From NCBI GenBank assembly GCA_965200825.1, contig OZ241385.1:1860001-1924000 (forward strand): a DNA stretch of 64,000 bases. The letters are read 5' to 3'. How positions within the stretch are numbered: position 1 is the first letter of the stretch; the number at the start of each line of letters is the position of its first letter. This DNA comes from Bin80 sp026709335. GTDB taxonomy: Bacteria > Bacteroidota > Rhodothermia > Rhodothermales > Bin80. This document shows, in pieces, positions 8,455 to 17,277 of this stretch. Made by a program: the position numbers and the translations under genes. The notes under the pieces are model-generated. The model was not told the DNA's origin. It made no database searches and worked only from the letters and a program-made list of their open reading frames with translations.

Positions 8455-9981
8455 ATGACCAAAATTCGCATTCTTCCAACAATTCTGATTGTAGCCAGTG
8501 TCTTTATTGCGGGCGTGTTGACCGCTACTCTGGGAGTTAACCTGTTTAACCAGGGACATCATGTTGGCACTGACATACGGGCTAGTAGCTCAGTAATCCT
8601 ACGCGCCTCTTCCGAAAGTGCTCGCCTAGAATGGGAGGAGGCGTTTGTAAATGTTGCCGAAGCCGTCAACCCATCTGTGGTACAAATCCGGGCTGCCGAA
8701 AAGATTGAGACCAATGTGAATGGCAATGTGTGGGAAGGAACTCCTTGGGAACAATTCATGCCCCAGATACGCCAGGGGCTTGGATCGGGGGTCCTGATCC
8801 GCTCCGATGGGTATATTATCACCAATGATCATGTTGTCGGGAATGCAGACAAGTTGCAGGTCCTGCTCTATGATGGCCGAACCTTCACTGCAAAAGTCGT
8901 TGGTCGTGACCAAAACAGCGACCTCGCAGTCATCCGAATTGATGAAACAGATCTACCCACAGTTACGCTTGCACCACCTACAAATGTTCGTGTTGGCCAA
9001 TGGGTGATGGCCTTCGGCTCTCCCCTGGATGAAGCATTGGACAATACTGTCACGGCCGGTATCGTGAGTGCGATTGGACGTACCAGTAACCGCTTGGCCG
9101 AAATCAATCCCTATTCTGACTTTATCCAGACAGATGCAGCCATTAATCGTGGAAATTCTGGAGGACCTTTGGTTAATATGAGTGGGCAGCTGGTTGGAAT
9201 TAATTCCGCCATCTTATCGCCTACCGGTAACAATGCCGGAATTGGATTTGCGATTCCTGTTTCTATTGTGGGCAATGTTGCAACCCAACTCATCGACAAG
9301 GGCCGCGTAGAGCGTGGATTCCTGGGCATCCGCTTTGACCGAGTTTCGCAATCACTCGCAAGCGTATTGAAAGCTCCTCCGGGCTCCGCACAGGTAAGTC
9401 AGGTCGTAGAAAACAGTGCTGCGGATGAGGCAGGTGTCAAAGCTGGCGATATCATCGCCGGGATTGACGGGGTTGAACTCGCAGATTATCTACTGTTACG
9501 AACAATCATTGGCAACAAATTACCGGGCGATCAGGTATTGCTTGACATAATCCGCGGTGAAGATCGAATTCAGATTGAAGTAACCTTGGCCACGCTACCA
9601 AACCAGTATGCACGCAACACTGAACCGAATGAGGCAAGACGTGATGATGATGGTGATCTCGATGAACTCGGCCTCAGATTACGTAATCTTCAAAGAGAGG
9701 TCCTCGAAGAGCGTTTCAATACCTCCGAAGAGTTAAAAGGCGCCTGGATTCAGTCCATTGATGAAAGCAGCGAAGCTTTTAGCGAATCCGACCTTCGCCC
9801 CAATGATGTCATCGTTGAATTGAATGGTCAACCTGTGTCAGATGTGGATGACTTCAGACGTATGTATAGGGATATTAAACCCGGTACGTCCTTCCTGATC
9901 AAAGTACTTAGATCGAGAGTTGTGAGTGAAAATACATATGAATTTCTGCCCTTAAAGACAGCTCTTACAAAGCCTGAATAA
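8455..9981 (+). CDS. Periplasmic HtrA/Do-like serine protease
   Basis: A DegP/DegQ-type quality-control protease of 508 residues. An uncleaved signal anchor or signal peptide lies at residues 5-30. A trypsin-like domain has the catalytic triad His126 (TNDHVVG), Asp156 (NSDLAVI) and Ser235 (RGNSGGPLV). Two PDZ domains follow, at about 285-375 (GFLGIRF start) and 410-500. An acidic linker (EARRDDDGDLDELG) lies between the PDZ domains. The gene is likely monocistronic: a strong hairpin follows its stop. The specific paralogue (DegP, DegQ or DegS) cannot be settled, so I give no symbol. Confidence 0.94.
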   Translation: MTKIRILPTILIVASVFIAGVLTATLGVNLFNQGHHVGTDIRASSSVILRASSESARLEWEEAFVNVAEAVNPSVVQIRAAEKIETNVNGNVWEGTPWEQFMPQIRQGLGSGVLIRSDGYIITNDHVVGNADKLQVLLYDGRTFTAKVVGRDQNSDLAVIRIDETDLPTVTLAPPTNVRVGQWVMAFGSPLDEALDNTVTAGIVSAIGRTSNRLAEINPYSDFIQTDAAINRGNSGGPLVNMSGQLVGINSAILSPTGNNAGIGFAIPVSIVGNVATQLIDKGRVERGFLGIRFDRVSQSLASVLKAPPGSAQVSQVVENSAADEAGVKAGDIIAGIDGVELADYLLLRTIIGNKLPGDQVLLDIIRGEDRIQIEVTLATLPNQYARNTEPNEARRDDDGDLDELGLRLRNLQREVLEERFNTSEELKGAWIQSIDESSEAFSESDLRPNDVIVELNGQPVSDVDDFRRMYRDIKPGTSFLIKVLRSRVVSENTYEFLPLKTALTKPE

Positions 9982-10021
9982 CATACCTGCTCTTTGTGAG
10001 CGGATATTTCTTATGCAAAGT

Positions 10022-10048
10022 AGCCGGGGACCAGTATGGTCCCCGGCT
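10022..10048 (+). terminator. Terminator-like hairpin after the HtrA gene
   Basis: A perfect 11-bp inverted repeat (AGCCGGGGACC / GGTCCCCGGCT) with a 5-nt loop, 41 bp after the protease stop. The following tract is pyrimidine-rich (CTCTCCTCTTG) but not a clean U-run, so it may be a weak intrinsic terminator. It spans an in-frame ATG at 10036, which argues against that codon as the start of aroB. Confidence 0.65.
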
Positions 10049-10062
10049 CTCTCCTCTTGCCA

Positions 10063-11154
10063 ATGGACGAAGCAGTTGTACATGTCAAACTGGACAATGA
10101 ACGTTCGTACCCAATCCAGTTTGCTACTATACAGGAACTACCTGAATTTCTGAGTACATCCGGGATTCGCAAGGGGAAATATATTATTGTCACGGACACC
10201 AACGTAGCATCCCATTACCTGAATCCAGTCCGGGATATTCTGTCAGGCTCTGGATGGGACGATCTCATAGAGATTTTGATTGATCCGGGCGAATCCTCAA
10301 AAAGCCCAGAGCCTCTTCAGCGGATCTATAACGAAGCGTTAAGATCAGGAATTGACCGCAAGACTCCTCTTTTTGCACTGGGAGGTGGTGTGATTGGAGA
10401 TTTGGCTGGTTATGCAGCGGCAACTCTGCTTCGCGGCTTGCCACTCGTACATATTCCAACTTCGCTAATGGCACAGGTAGATAGTTCAATTGGGGGGAAA
10501 ACCGGAATTAATCATCCATTGGGTAAAAACCTGATTGGAGCATTTCATCAACCTACATTGGTGCTTTCCGATATGAATTTACTCCAAAGTCTTCCCGAAC
10601 TGGAATGGGTGAGCGGACTCGCTGAAGTTGTCAAACATGGCCTGATTGCAGATGCAAATTTCGTGGATGAATTATCCAAAAACTGGGATCACATCCTCCA
10701 ACGAGAAAAACAGAGTACTCAGAGAACCATCATGCGAGCTGCAGAAATCAAAGCGCTTGTAGTCAGTGAAGATGAACGCGAAACTTCCCGGCGGGCGATT
10801 CTGAATTTTGGTCATACCTTTGCACATGCGATTGAGCGCGTTGCGGGGTATGGACAGTTCACCCATGGGGAAGCAGTTGCTCTGGGGATGCGTGCAGCTA
10901 CCAAAGTGTCTGCCCTTATTAACCCCGATCTACCCTATGCCTTTATTGATTCCTTCCTGAGACGATTGCCCGTCAGAAATTCAATCCACCACTTGGATCC
11001 CGGCGTATTGACCGATGCGATGTACTACGACAAAAAAGTTCAGGAGGGAAACCTTCATCTTATCCTGCTTCGAGAAATCGGACATGCATATACCACCTCC
11101 GAGATCACAGAGGAGCAAATATTAACGGGTTGGAATTATTTGATGGATCTGTAA
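10063..11154 (+). CDS. aroB: 3-Dehydroquinate synthase
   Basis: Second step of the shikimate pathway: converts DAHP to 3-dehydroquinate using NAD and a divalent metal. About 363 residues. The NAD-binding loop is GGGVIGDLAGYAAATLLRG, and the metal ligands fit Glu in GLAEVVKHG and the histidines of GHTFAHAIE and THGEAVALG. The substrate loop DSSIGGKTGINHP is intact. The frame also allows ATG 10036, but that lies in the loop of a strong hairpin, so I start at ATG 10063 (MDEAVVHV). No convincing Shine-Dalgarno is seen for either. It is followed 50 bp later by a sulfatase gene on the same strand. Confidence 0.95.
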   Translation: MDEAVVHVKLDNERSYPIQFATIQELPEFLSTSGIRKGKYIIVTDTNVASHYLNPVRDILSGSGWDDLIEILIDPGESSKSPEPLQRIYNEALRSGIDRKTPLFALGGGVIGDLAGYAAATLLRGLPLVHIPTSLMAQVDSSIGGKTGINHPLGKNLIGAFHQPTLVLSDMNLLQSLPELEWVSGLAEVVKHGLIADANFVDELSKNWDHILQREKQSTQRTIMRAAEIKALVVSEDERETSRRAILNFGHTFAHAIERVAGYGQFTHGEAVALGMRAATKVSALINPDLPYAFIDSFLRRLPVRNSIHHLDPGVLTDAMYYDKKVQEGNLHLILLREIGHAYTTSEITEEQILTGWNYLMDL

Positions 11155-11204
11155 TACCTGAACTTTGATCCCTGAATCAAACCTGTATTGACTTGACGAA
11201 GCAA

Positions 11205-12533
11205 ATGCGTAAGCTTTCCCTCTTACTTCTTCTGTTTTTCGCCTGGATCGGAACTTCCACTGCCCAAAACCCAAATATTGTCCTCATTGTAGCAGATGAT
11301 CTCGGATATGGCGATCTGTCAGCATACGGTGCCGAAGATCTGCAATCGCCCGCTCTTGACAGTCTTGCTGCTTCCGGAATCCAATTCAATCAGTTTTACG
11401 CCAATTCATCTGTTTGCTCACCTACCAGAGCTGCTCTGCTCTCCGGCCGGTACCCCCCACTCGTTGGGGTTCCGGGAGTAATTCGGACACATGCCTCAGA
11501 TAACTGGGGGCACCTTTCAAAAGATGCCAAACTGTTGCCGGAGCTGCTTCGTAACCAGGGGTATCACACCGCAATGATCGGAAAATGGCATCTCGGACTG
11601 AATGCACCGCAGCGCCCTATTGATCGAGGGTTTGAGCATTTTGAAGGTTTTCTGGGAGATATGATGGATGACTACTACCATCACCAGCGGCATGGACTAA
11701 ACTACATGCGACGCGGAGAAGAAGTCATTCGACCCACAGGACATGCAACAGATCTGTTTACGGATTGGGCAGTAAACTATATAGAGAGTCGTACAGCTTC
11801 CCCTGCACCGTTCTTCCTATATCTAGCTTACAATGCTCCCCATACTCCCATCCAGCCACCTGACGAATGGATAACTCGCATTCGAGAGCGAGAACCCCAT
11901 ATGAATGAAACCAGAGCCAAGCTTGTAGCCCTGATCGAACACATGGATGACGGAATAGGCAGGGTTCTGGCATCGCTAGAGGAAAATGGATTCCACGATG
12001 ACACGATCGTGATCTTTATCAGCGATAATGGTGGCCAACTCAATGTGGGCGCGAATAATGGTCTGCTCAGGGAAGGAAAAGGCACCATGTATGAAGGCGG
12101 ACTTCGAATTCCTGCGATTATTTCTTGGCCAGGACATAGTCCGTCTGGTATGACGAGTGATGCATTATTAACAACCATGGATTTGTACCCGACCCTCCTT
12201 GAGGTTGCTCAAGCCAGAACCTCACATGTGATTGATGGAATCAGCTTCCTCCCGTTGCTTTTGAATGGAAAAAAACCCGATCCTGAGCGCACCCTGTTCT
12301 TCTCCAGGCGTGAGGGAAACCTGCGCTTTGGTGGAAAAACAATTGAAGCAGTTCGAAAAGGCCCTTGGAAACTACTGCAAAATTCACCTTATACATCACT
12401 GGAATTGTATCACCTGGAACGGGATCCACTCGAAACGACAAACTTGGCTTCCACGGAACCCGATATCTTTCGCCAACTTGCCACAATGCTACGCCAGTAT
12501 ATTCAGGACAGCGGCCGCATACCCTGGCAATAA
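11205..12533 (+). CDS. Secreted FGE-type sulfatase
   Basis: A type I sulfatase of about 442 residues with a signal peptide (cut near GTSTAQ). Metal-binding Asp31-Asp32 lie in IVADDLGYGD. The sulfatase motif CSPTR at Cys71 is followed by LLSGRYP; this Cys is converted to formylglycine by FGE or an anaerobic maturase, neither of which is in the window. GKWHLG and FISDNGG supply further conserved active-site residues. It resembles arylsulfatase A-like S1 enzymes. The substrate is unknown, but the catabolic genes downstream suggest sulfated carbohydrate. The frame opens at a TTG four codons earlier; ATG 11205 gives a normal signal peptide. Confidence 0.92.
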   Translation: MRKLSLLLLLFFAWIGTSTAQNPNIVLIVADDLGYGDLSAYGAEDLQSPALDSLAASGIQFNQFYANSSVCSPTRAALLSGRYPPLVGVPGVIRTHASDNWGHLSKDAKLLPELLRNQGYHTAMIGKWHLGLNAPQRPIDRGFEHFEGFLGDMMDDYYHHQRHGLNYMRRGEEVIRPTGHATDLFTDWAVNYIESRTASPAPFFLYLAYNAPHTPIQPPDEWITRIREREPHMNETRAKLVALIEHMDDGIGRVLASLEENGFHDDTIVIFISDNGGQLNVGANNGLLREGKGTMYEGGLRIPAIISWPGHSPSGMTSDALLTTMDLYPTLLEVAQARTSHVIDGISFLPLLLNGKKPDPERTLFFSRREGNLRFGGKTIEAVRKGPWKLLQNSPYTSLELYHLERDPLETTNLASTEPDIFRQLATMLRQYIQDSGRIPWQ

Positions 12534-12810
12534 GTGATTCACGCCCCTCAATAGAAAACCATTCTCGTTGAACAAGAATTAATTCTTGCTTCTACAGAAT
12601 GAAAATCTCGTTTGCATGGTGAACGAGACTGCTACAAACCGATACCTTGTAGTGCACCCTTGATTGCGTAAAGTAAGGTGACTTCAAGAACCACAATGAC
12701 ACAAAATGAACAAAACCCAGCGTTCACGAACTATTTTTTTTGTTAGAAGTATCAATAAATATATATTATAAGATATCAGAAAATAATTTTGATGCTTAAT
12801 AGGATATCAT
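12534..12810 (+). promoter_or_regulatory. Upstream region of hipBA with palindromes
   Basis: A 277-bp non-coding region. It holds a perfect 16-bp palindrome at 12573-12588 (CAAGAATTAATTCTTG) and a 7-bp inverted repeat TCTCGTT/AACGAGA at 12606-12628, then a very AT-rich stretch from about 12725 to 12800. HipB-type antitoxins bind palindromic operators and repress their own operon, so either repeat could be an operator. The palindrome lies over 220 bp from the start codon, which is far, so it could instead belong to the end of the sulfatase transcript. Confidence 0.4.
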
Positions 12811-13392
12811 ATGAATTATGAATCACATCATCTCAGTGCTGCCATCAAAAAGGCCAGAGCGAATTTAGGGTTAAGCCAGCGAGACCTCAGTGAGAGGTCA
12901 GGCCTGCCGCAGGCACAAATATCAAAGTTCGAGAATGGTACAGTCGATATACGCCTATCAAGTTTGGTCGCATTATTTAGAGCGTTGGGATTGGAACTTG
13001 AACTCGTGCCCCGACAAGTTGTACCTGCGGTTCAGTCAATTGTCAAGAACATAACGCCACGTTCAACCATTGATGTCAAACTGTTGGCAAGAGCAAAAAT
13101 GGCTTTGAATTGCGTTTTGCAACAACTTGCACGGCTAAATCAATCGCCTGGTAAACTTGAATACCTGAAAGAGTATTCCCACTTTCTTGAACGAACTCAA
13201 ATCTCCGCCATCCATACCAAATCCTTCAAACGCTGGACGAAATTTCTAGAACGCCTGAAGACAGACTCGTTTGATAACAAGAAAATTGAATTACTGATCA
13301 AGCGAACCGAAGAACTCCGTAACCAGCTTGAACAAGCCTCTGATTCGTCAATACAGGATCCGTTTTCAAGGCCCGCCTATTCCCTTGATTAG
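12811..13392 (+). CDS. hipB: HipB-like XRE-family antitoxin with long C-terminal extension
   Basis: A helix-turn-helix protein of 193 residues. The N-terminal 70 residues form an XRE domain (AAIKKARANLGLSQRDLSER, then LPQAQISKFENG and LSSLVALFRALGLELEL), which closely resembles HipB. The remaining 120 residues are an extra, mostly helical region with no family I recognise; typical HipB is under 100 residues. It lies 10 bp upstream of a hipA-like gene, the standard toxin-antitoxin order, so the likely job is to neutralise HipA and repress the operon. An AGGA sequence 7 bp before ATG 12811 fits a ribosome-binding site. Confidence 0.82.
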   Translation: MNYESHHLSAAIKKARANLGLSQRDLSERSGLPQAQISKFENGTVDIRLSSLVALFRALGLELELVPRQVVPAVQSIVKNITPRSTIDVKLLARAKMALNCVLQQLARLNQSPGKLEYLKEYSHFLERTQISAIHTKSFKRWTKFLERLKTDSFDNKKIELLIKRTEELRNQLEQASDSSIQDPFSRPAYSLD

Positions 13393-13396
13393 GAGG
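13391..13396 (+). promoter_or_regulatory. Shine-Dalgarno that fixes the hipA start
   Basis: AGGAGG overlaps the hipB stop codon TAG (13390-13392) and lies 6 bp before ATG 13403. This selects 13403 over the ATG at 13397, which touches the motif, and over the much longer frame that opens at 13328 inside hipB. Confidence 0.75.
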
Positions 13397-13402
13397 ATGA
13401 AA

Positions 13403-14626
13403 ATGCCTGATGTATCCGTTCTGGAAATTCTTCTTCATGGGGAAAAAATTGCTACTCTGACCCACGTTGGTGGAGATCGCACGATATTTGCATTTTCAGA
13501 TGAATACATCAATGATGCAAATCGCTCGCTTCTGGGATTAGGATTTAAGAACTCGATAGGGGGACTGATTACGGGTTTCCCCTCGACCCAAACCAAAATT
13601 CTTCCCTGGCTCTCCAATCTTCTACCCGAAGGGTATTTGCGTCGTTACTTGGCCGAGCGAGCCGGCGTCAAGAGTGTTCGTGAATTCTTCATGCTCTGGA
13701 TACTAGGCCAAGATTTACCGGGTGCGATTGTCGCTCAGCCCGCTGATGGTGAAGAACTCCCGCCAACTGCACATGGTAGTGATGGCCAAGAGGAGAGTTT
13801 TCATGAAAAAATCTTGCGCTTTTCGTTGGCTGGAATTCAATTGAAGTTCTCGGCTATAGAGAACTCGGAAAAAGGTCTCACGATTCCTGTTCAGGGAATA
13901 GGCGGTGACAAGATCCTAAAGCTACCTTCTCGCGACTTCCAGGCACTCCCAGAAAACGAATATAGCATGATGAAGCTCGCAAGCTTGGTGGGAATTAATG
14001 TTCCTCGTGTGGCGCTGATTAAAATTGATCTGATAGAAAACTTACCGAGGAATATTGGCACCTTCGGTACTCATGCGTTTACCATTGACCGGTTTGACCG
14101 CCCTCCAAACAGACATTCCATTCATATTGAAGACTTTGCACAAATATTTGGCGTATACCCCGAGGAAAAATATAACAGAGCTTCTATCGGGAATATTGCG
14201 GCAGTCGTTGGTGTGGAAGGACAACCAAATGATATCCAAGAATTGATCAGGCGGCTTGTGTTTAATGTGCTCATTGGTAATGCGGATATGCACTTGAAGA
14301 ATTGGTCTCTTATTTATCGGGATAGGAAAAAGGCATCCCTAGCACCGGCCTATGATTTTGTCTCAACCATTTGTTTTATCCCGGATGAGAAGTTTGCACT
14401 CAATTTCAGCCGCACAAAACGCTTTGACGAGTTTTCGATGGATGAACTCTCCCGCTTAGCTGGCAAGGCCCGCCTTCCGGAGAAACTTATTCTGGAAGTC
14501 GCTTCGGAAACCGTAACCAATTTTCACGAACAGTGGCGAACAGAAAAAAATAATTTGGCGCTCTCCAAAGACATGATCTCCACTATAGACAGGCATCTGA
14601 GCCGTATCCCAATTACGAGGGAATAA
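13403..14626 (+). CDS. hipA: HipA-like serine/threonine kinase toxin
   Basis: About 407 residues with the two HipA domains. The N-terminal couple domain (VLEILLHGEKIATLTH to LPEGYLRRYLAERAG) occupies roughly residues 1-110. The HipA-like kinase C-domain follows: SLAGIQLKFS, then the nucleotide-loop region DKILKLPSRD with NEYSMMKLA. The catalytic loop GNADMHLKN is at about 291-299, and the metal-binding Asp is in LAPAYDFVS. Classical HipA phosphorylates glutamyl-tRNA synthetase and induces dormancy; the target here cannot be inferred. All core kinase residues seen are present, so it is probably active. It is transcribed with the antitoxin gene. Confidence 0.9.
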   Translation: MPDVSVLEILLHGEKIATLTHVGGDRTIFAFSDEYINDANRSLLGLGFKNSIGGLITGFPSTQTKILPWLSNLLPEGYLRRYLAERAGVKSVREFFMLWILGQDLPGAIVAQPADGEELPPTAHGSDGQEESFHEKILRFSLAGIQLKFSAIENSEKGLTIPVQGIGGDKILKLPSRDFQALPENEYSMMKLASLVGINVPRVALIKIDLIENLPRNIGTFGTHAFTIDRFDRPPNRHSIHIEDFAQIFGVYPEEKYNRASIGNIAAVVGVEGQPNDIQELIRRLVFNVLIGNADMHLKNWSLIYRDRKKASLAPAYDFVSTICFIPDEKFALNFSRTKRFDEFSMDELSRLAGKARLPEKLILEVASETVTNFHEQWRTEKNNLALSKDMISTIDRHLSRIPITRE

Positions 14627-14792
14627 AGGCTTGCCAGAACCTGGATAAATCGCTACTTCTTGCGAGCATACAGCATAGAATCTGAGTTCCCGGTGAAAAT
14701 CCACACAAACTGGACTTTGGGGATAGCCCTGTTGGTAACCGATCTCTGCCCCACAAATCAATGGCAAAACTCATTCTCTCTAAGGAACCGAA

Positions 14793-14874
14793 AAGCCGCC
14801 CCTCTGCACAGATTCGGTAACCGCAGAGTTACTTGGCGACAAGGGAACTCTCGGTACCTTAAGTCAAGCGGCTT
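14793..14874 (+). other. Nested stem structure in a convergent intergenic region
   Basis: The 291-bp gap between hipA (+) and the oxidoreductase (-) shows no recognisable protein but contains nested pairing. An outer 7-bp stem joins AAGCCGC (14793-14799) and GCGGCTT (14868-14874). Inside it lies an imperfect stem of GGTAACCG (14816-14823) with CGGTACC (14852-14858), then AGAGTT/AACTCT (14825-14830 with 14846-14851), capped by CTTG-GCGA-CAAG, a GNRA-type tetraloop (14832-14843). This could be a structured RNA or a bidirectional terminator. No known RNA family was recognised. Confidence 0.4.
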
Positions 14875-14917
14875 CTGGAAAGGTTCAGGATACGACCTTA
14901 TACAAAACCAATTTCGG

Positions 14918-16243
14918 TTACAACGACCACGGTGCCCGCATTGACCTAGTCAGAAGGTGATTTGCTTCTTCGTCATGAAATTTTTCTTTTATCGGATTAA
15001 ACTCGAGGGTTCGCTCCAGGCGCATACAAATTTCACTCGTCAAACATGCAACAGATGAACTATGGCCAATCTCGACATCACATACAGGATTGCTGCGAGT
15101 CTTGACACTATTCAAAAAATCTCTGCGATGATCGTCACTATGATACAAGCGTGTATCACTGGATTTCATTTCGAGCGTTAGTAAGCGCTCATCGGAAGCC
15201 CAAAGTTCGCCGCGACTAACACCAACCCATCCCTTGGACCCGATGAATTGGATCATCCCATCATGCGGCCCTTTCTTCTTGATGATCGGAGGATTATCGG
15301 AGTACATGAGTGTCAGTTCTTCTTCCTCTGCATCTGAGGCATGCACAATTTTCACTGGGCCGGAACGATCCAGTCCGAGGCCCCACAAAGAAATATCAAA
15401 ATTATGTGCTCCCCAATCTGCCACATGCCCTGCGGAATAGGGTCTCCATGCCCGCCACGCTTTTTCTTCAGTATTATACGCTCCACTGACGCGCTCACCG
15501 TGATATGGAGCTGAAGGGGCATTACCAAGCCACAGTTCATAGAGAAAATTTTCAGGGATTGACTCTGCCTCTTGATGTGGGAACGGGCGAGAAATTCCAC
15601 CGACCTGTGCATACACCTTCTGGATCTCTCCAATGTATCCATTCCGTACCAACTCACAGGCATGGCGAAATCGCTGATCCGAGCGTTGCTGGCTTCCCGT
15701 CTGAAAAACCAAATCATATTTTCTGACTGCCTTCACCATTAATCTACCTTCATGAATTGTTCGTGACAACGGCTTTTCACTGTACATATCCTTGCCGGCC
15801 TTCGCAGCTGCCACAGCCATGTAAGCATGCCAGTGATCTGGGAGCGCCAAACAGACGGCATCAATATCATCTCGTTCCAAAATTTGCCAAAAAAACGAGT
15901 ACGCATCACAACCCGTATAGGCAGACATATTGCTATCCATCGCATAGGTAGATGCAACGAACTCACGAGCCGGCTCACGTCCCTTCAGCCCGCTCCCAGC
16001 ATAATTATCGCCAGCCGGATTCACATCGCACACGGCTAACACTTGGACATCAGGTTTTTCAATGAATCCGCGTAGGTTGTGCATGCCCATACTTCCCATT
16101 CCAATAAATCCCATATTAATGCGTTCACTGGGAGCAGGTCGGTGGCTCCTTCCAAGCGCGGATGCAGGGATAACAATCGGGAGCGCCGCAGCACTCGCCA
16201 AACTCTTCACAAAATGGCGGCGACTGACCATGCTATGTTTCAT
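14918..16243 (-). CDS. Gfo/Idh/MocA-family oxidoreductase, Tat-exported
   Basis: An NAD(P)-dependent dehydrogenase-like protein of 441 residues. The N-terminus SRRHFVKSLASAAALP is a twin-arginine signal, so the folded, cofactor-loaded protein is probably exported to the periplasm. The Rossmann part begins NMGFIGMGSMGMHNLRGF, and EKPLSRTIHEG carries the family Lys-Pro motif. These Tat-exported Gfo/Idh proteins are abundant in polysaccharide-degrading bacteria, and some act as glycosidases by an NAD-dependent redox mechanism. It is divergent from the TIM-barrel/cupin/dehydrogenase/sulfatase operon (152-bp gap to the chosen start), suggesting a shared sugar-catabolic role. Substrate unknown. Confidence 0.92.
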   Translation of the reverse strand: MKHSMVSRRHFVKSLASAAALPIVIPASALGRSHRPAPSERINMGFIGMGSMGMHNLRGFIEKPDVQVLAVCDVNPAGDNYAGSGLKGREPAREFVASTYAMDSNMSAYTGCDAYSFFWQILERDDIDAVCLALPDHWHAYMAVAAAKAGKDMYSEKPLSRTIHEGRLMVKAVRKYDLVFQTGSQQRSDQRFRHACELVRNGYIGEIQKVYAQVGGISRPFPHQEAESIPENFLYELWLGNAPSAPYHGERVSGAYNTEEKAWRAWRPYSAGHVADWGAHNFDISLWGLGLDRSGPVKIVHASDAEEEELTLMYSDNPPIIKKKGPHDGMIQFIGSKGWVGVSRGELWASDERLLTLEMKSSDTRLYHSDDHRRDFLNSVKTRSNPVCDVEIGHSSSVACLTSEICMRLERTLEFNPIKEKFHDEEANHLLTRSMRAPWSL

Positions 16244-16395
16244 CTGACATTTCTTCGGTTGTACCCGTAATATAGTTAAGATTTTGGCAACGCTACGATT
16301 TCGTTGGACAATTTCTGCATAATCTGCTCAGATTTGAAAGAAAATTCGATAAATTGATATGCTTATCTTATGTCTTGTATTTACTTGCTGCTACT

Positions 16396-17277
16396 ATGCC
16401 CAACCCTTGGACCGGAATTGGTAATCCATATACTCGTACAGAAGTACTTGCACGATTGCATGCAACACTAGATCGTGGGGAGCCCATCATTGCTGCAGGT
16501 GCCGGTACAGGAATCAGCGCCAAATTTATTGAACAAGGCGGAGCTGATCTGTTGATCATCTACAACTCGGGACGTTTTCGAATGTCTGGCCATGGGTCAA
16601 CTGCAGGGCTGATGGCCTATGGAGATGCGAATGCGGTCGCCATGGAAATCGGTGAATACGAAGTGCTTCCCGTTGTGGAAGAAATCCCTGTCATCTGTGG
16701 CGTCCATGCATCAGACCCAAGAAGACGTATCTGGCATCATCTGCTCAAAGTGAAAGACATGGGATTCAGTGGAATCAATAACTTCCCGACACATACGATT
16801 GTGGATGGCCTTTTTCGACGGGTGCTCGAGGAAACCGGGATGAGCATACAACATGAAGTGGACATGGTTGAGTTGTCTCAAAAAACGGGAATTGACCTTT
16901 TCTCAATTGTCTATGTTGCAACCCCAGAGGAATCTCGCAAAATGGCTGAAGCCGGTGCGGATGCCATCATTGCCCATGTAGGATGTACGATTGGTGGCTC
17001 CATCGGTGTAACCGAAGCGACTTGCACCCTTCAGGAAGCGGCAAAACGTACCCAGGAAATCATTTTAGCTGCCCAAAGCGTACGTAAAGATATTATTTTC
17101 CTGAGCCATGGAGGACCAATCTGCACCCCGAATGATGCTGCATATATCAATGAAAATTCCGGCACCGTAGGGTTTGTTGGGGCAAGCAGCATTGAGCGTA
17201 TGGGAGTTGAAGAATCCTTAATCCGTCTGACCCAAGAATTTAAACAGATCCCGTGCCCTGCGGCCCATAAACGATAA
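16396..17277 (+). CDS. Phosphoenolpyruvate hydrolase-like TIM-barrel protein
   Basis: About 293 residues belonging to the TIM-barrel signal-transduction/PEP-hydrolase-like group (formerly TIM-br_sig_trns). Recognisable stretches include GEPIIAAGAGTGISAKF, GGADLLIIYNSGRFRM, NNFPTHTIVDG, AHVGCTIGGSIG and LSHGGPICTP. The actual reaction in such catabolic contexts is poorly defined; the family is related to the PEP mutase/isocitrate lyase type of barrel. The open frame begins at 16354, but the first 14 codons are untypical, so I start at ATG 16396 (MPNPWTGIG). The stop is followed directly by the cupin start, with 0 bp between them, so the two are surely co-transcribed. Confidence 0.85.
   Translation: MPNPWTGIGNPYTRTEVLARLHATLDRGEPIIAAGAGTGISAKFIEQGGADLLIIYNSGRFRMSGHGSTAGLMAYGDANAVAMEIGEYEVLPVVEEIPVICGVHASDPRRRIWHHLLKVKDMGFSGINNFPTHTIVDGLFRRVLEETGMSIQHEVDMVELSQKTGIDLFSIVYVATPEESRKMAEAGADAIIAHVGCTIGGSIGVTEATCTLQEAAKRTQEIILAAQSVRKDIIFLSHGGPICTPNDAAYINENSGTVGFVGASSIERMGVEESLIRLTQEFKQIPCPAAHKR

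Noticed and set aside
14660..14944. 94-codon plus-strand frame overlapping the structured region
   Set aside because: No recognisable domain, it runs into the end of the opposite-strand oxidoreductase gene, and the RNA-like pairing explains the sequence better.
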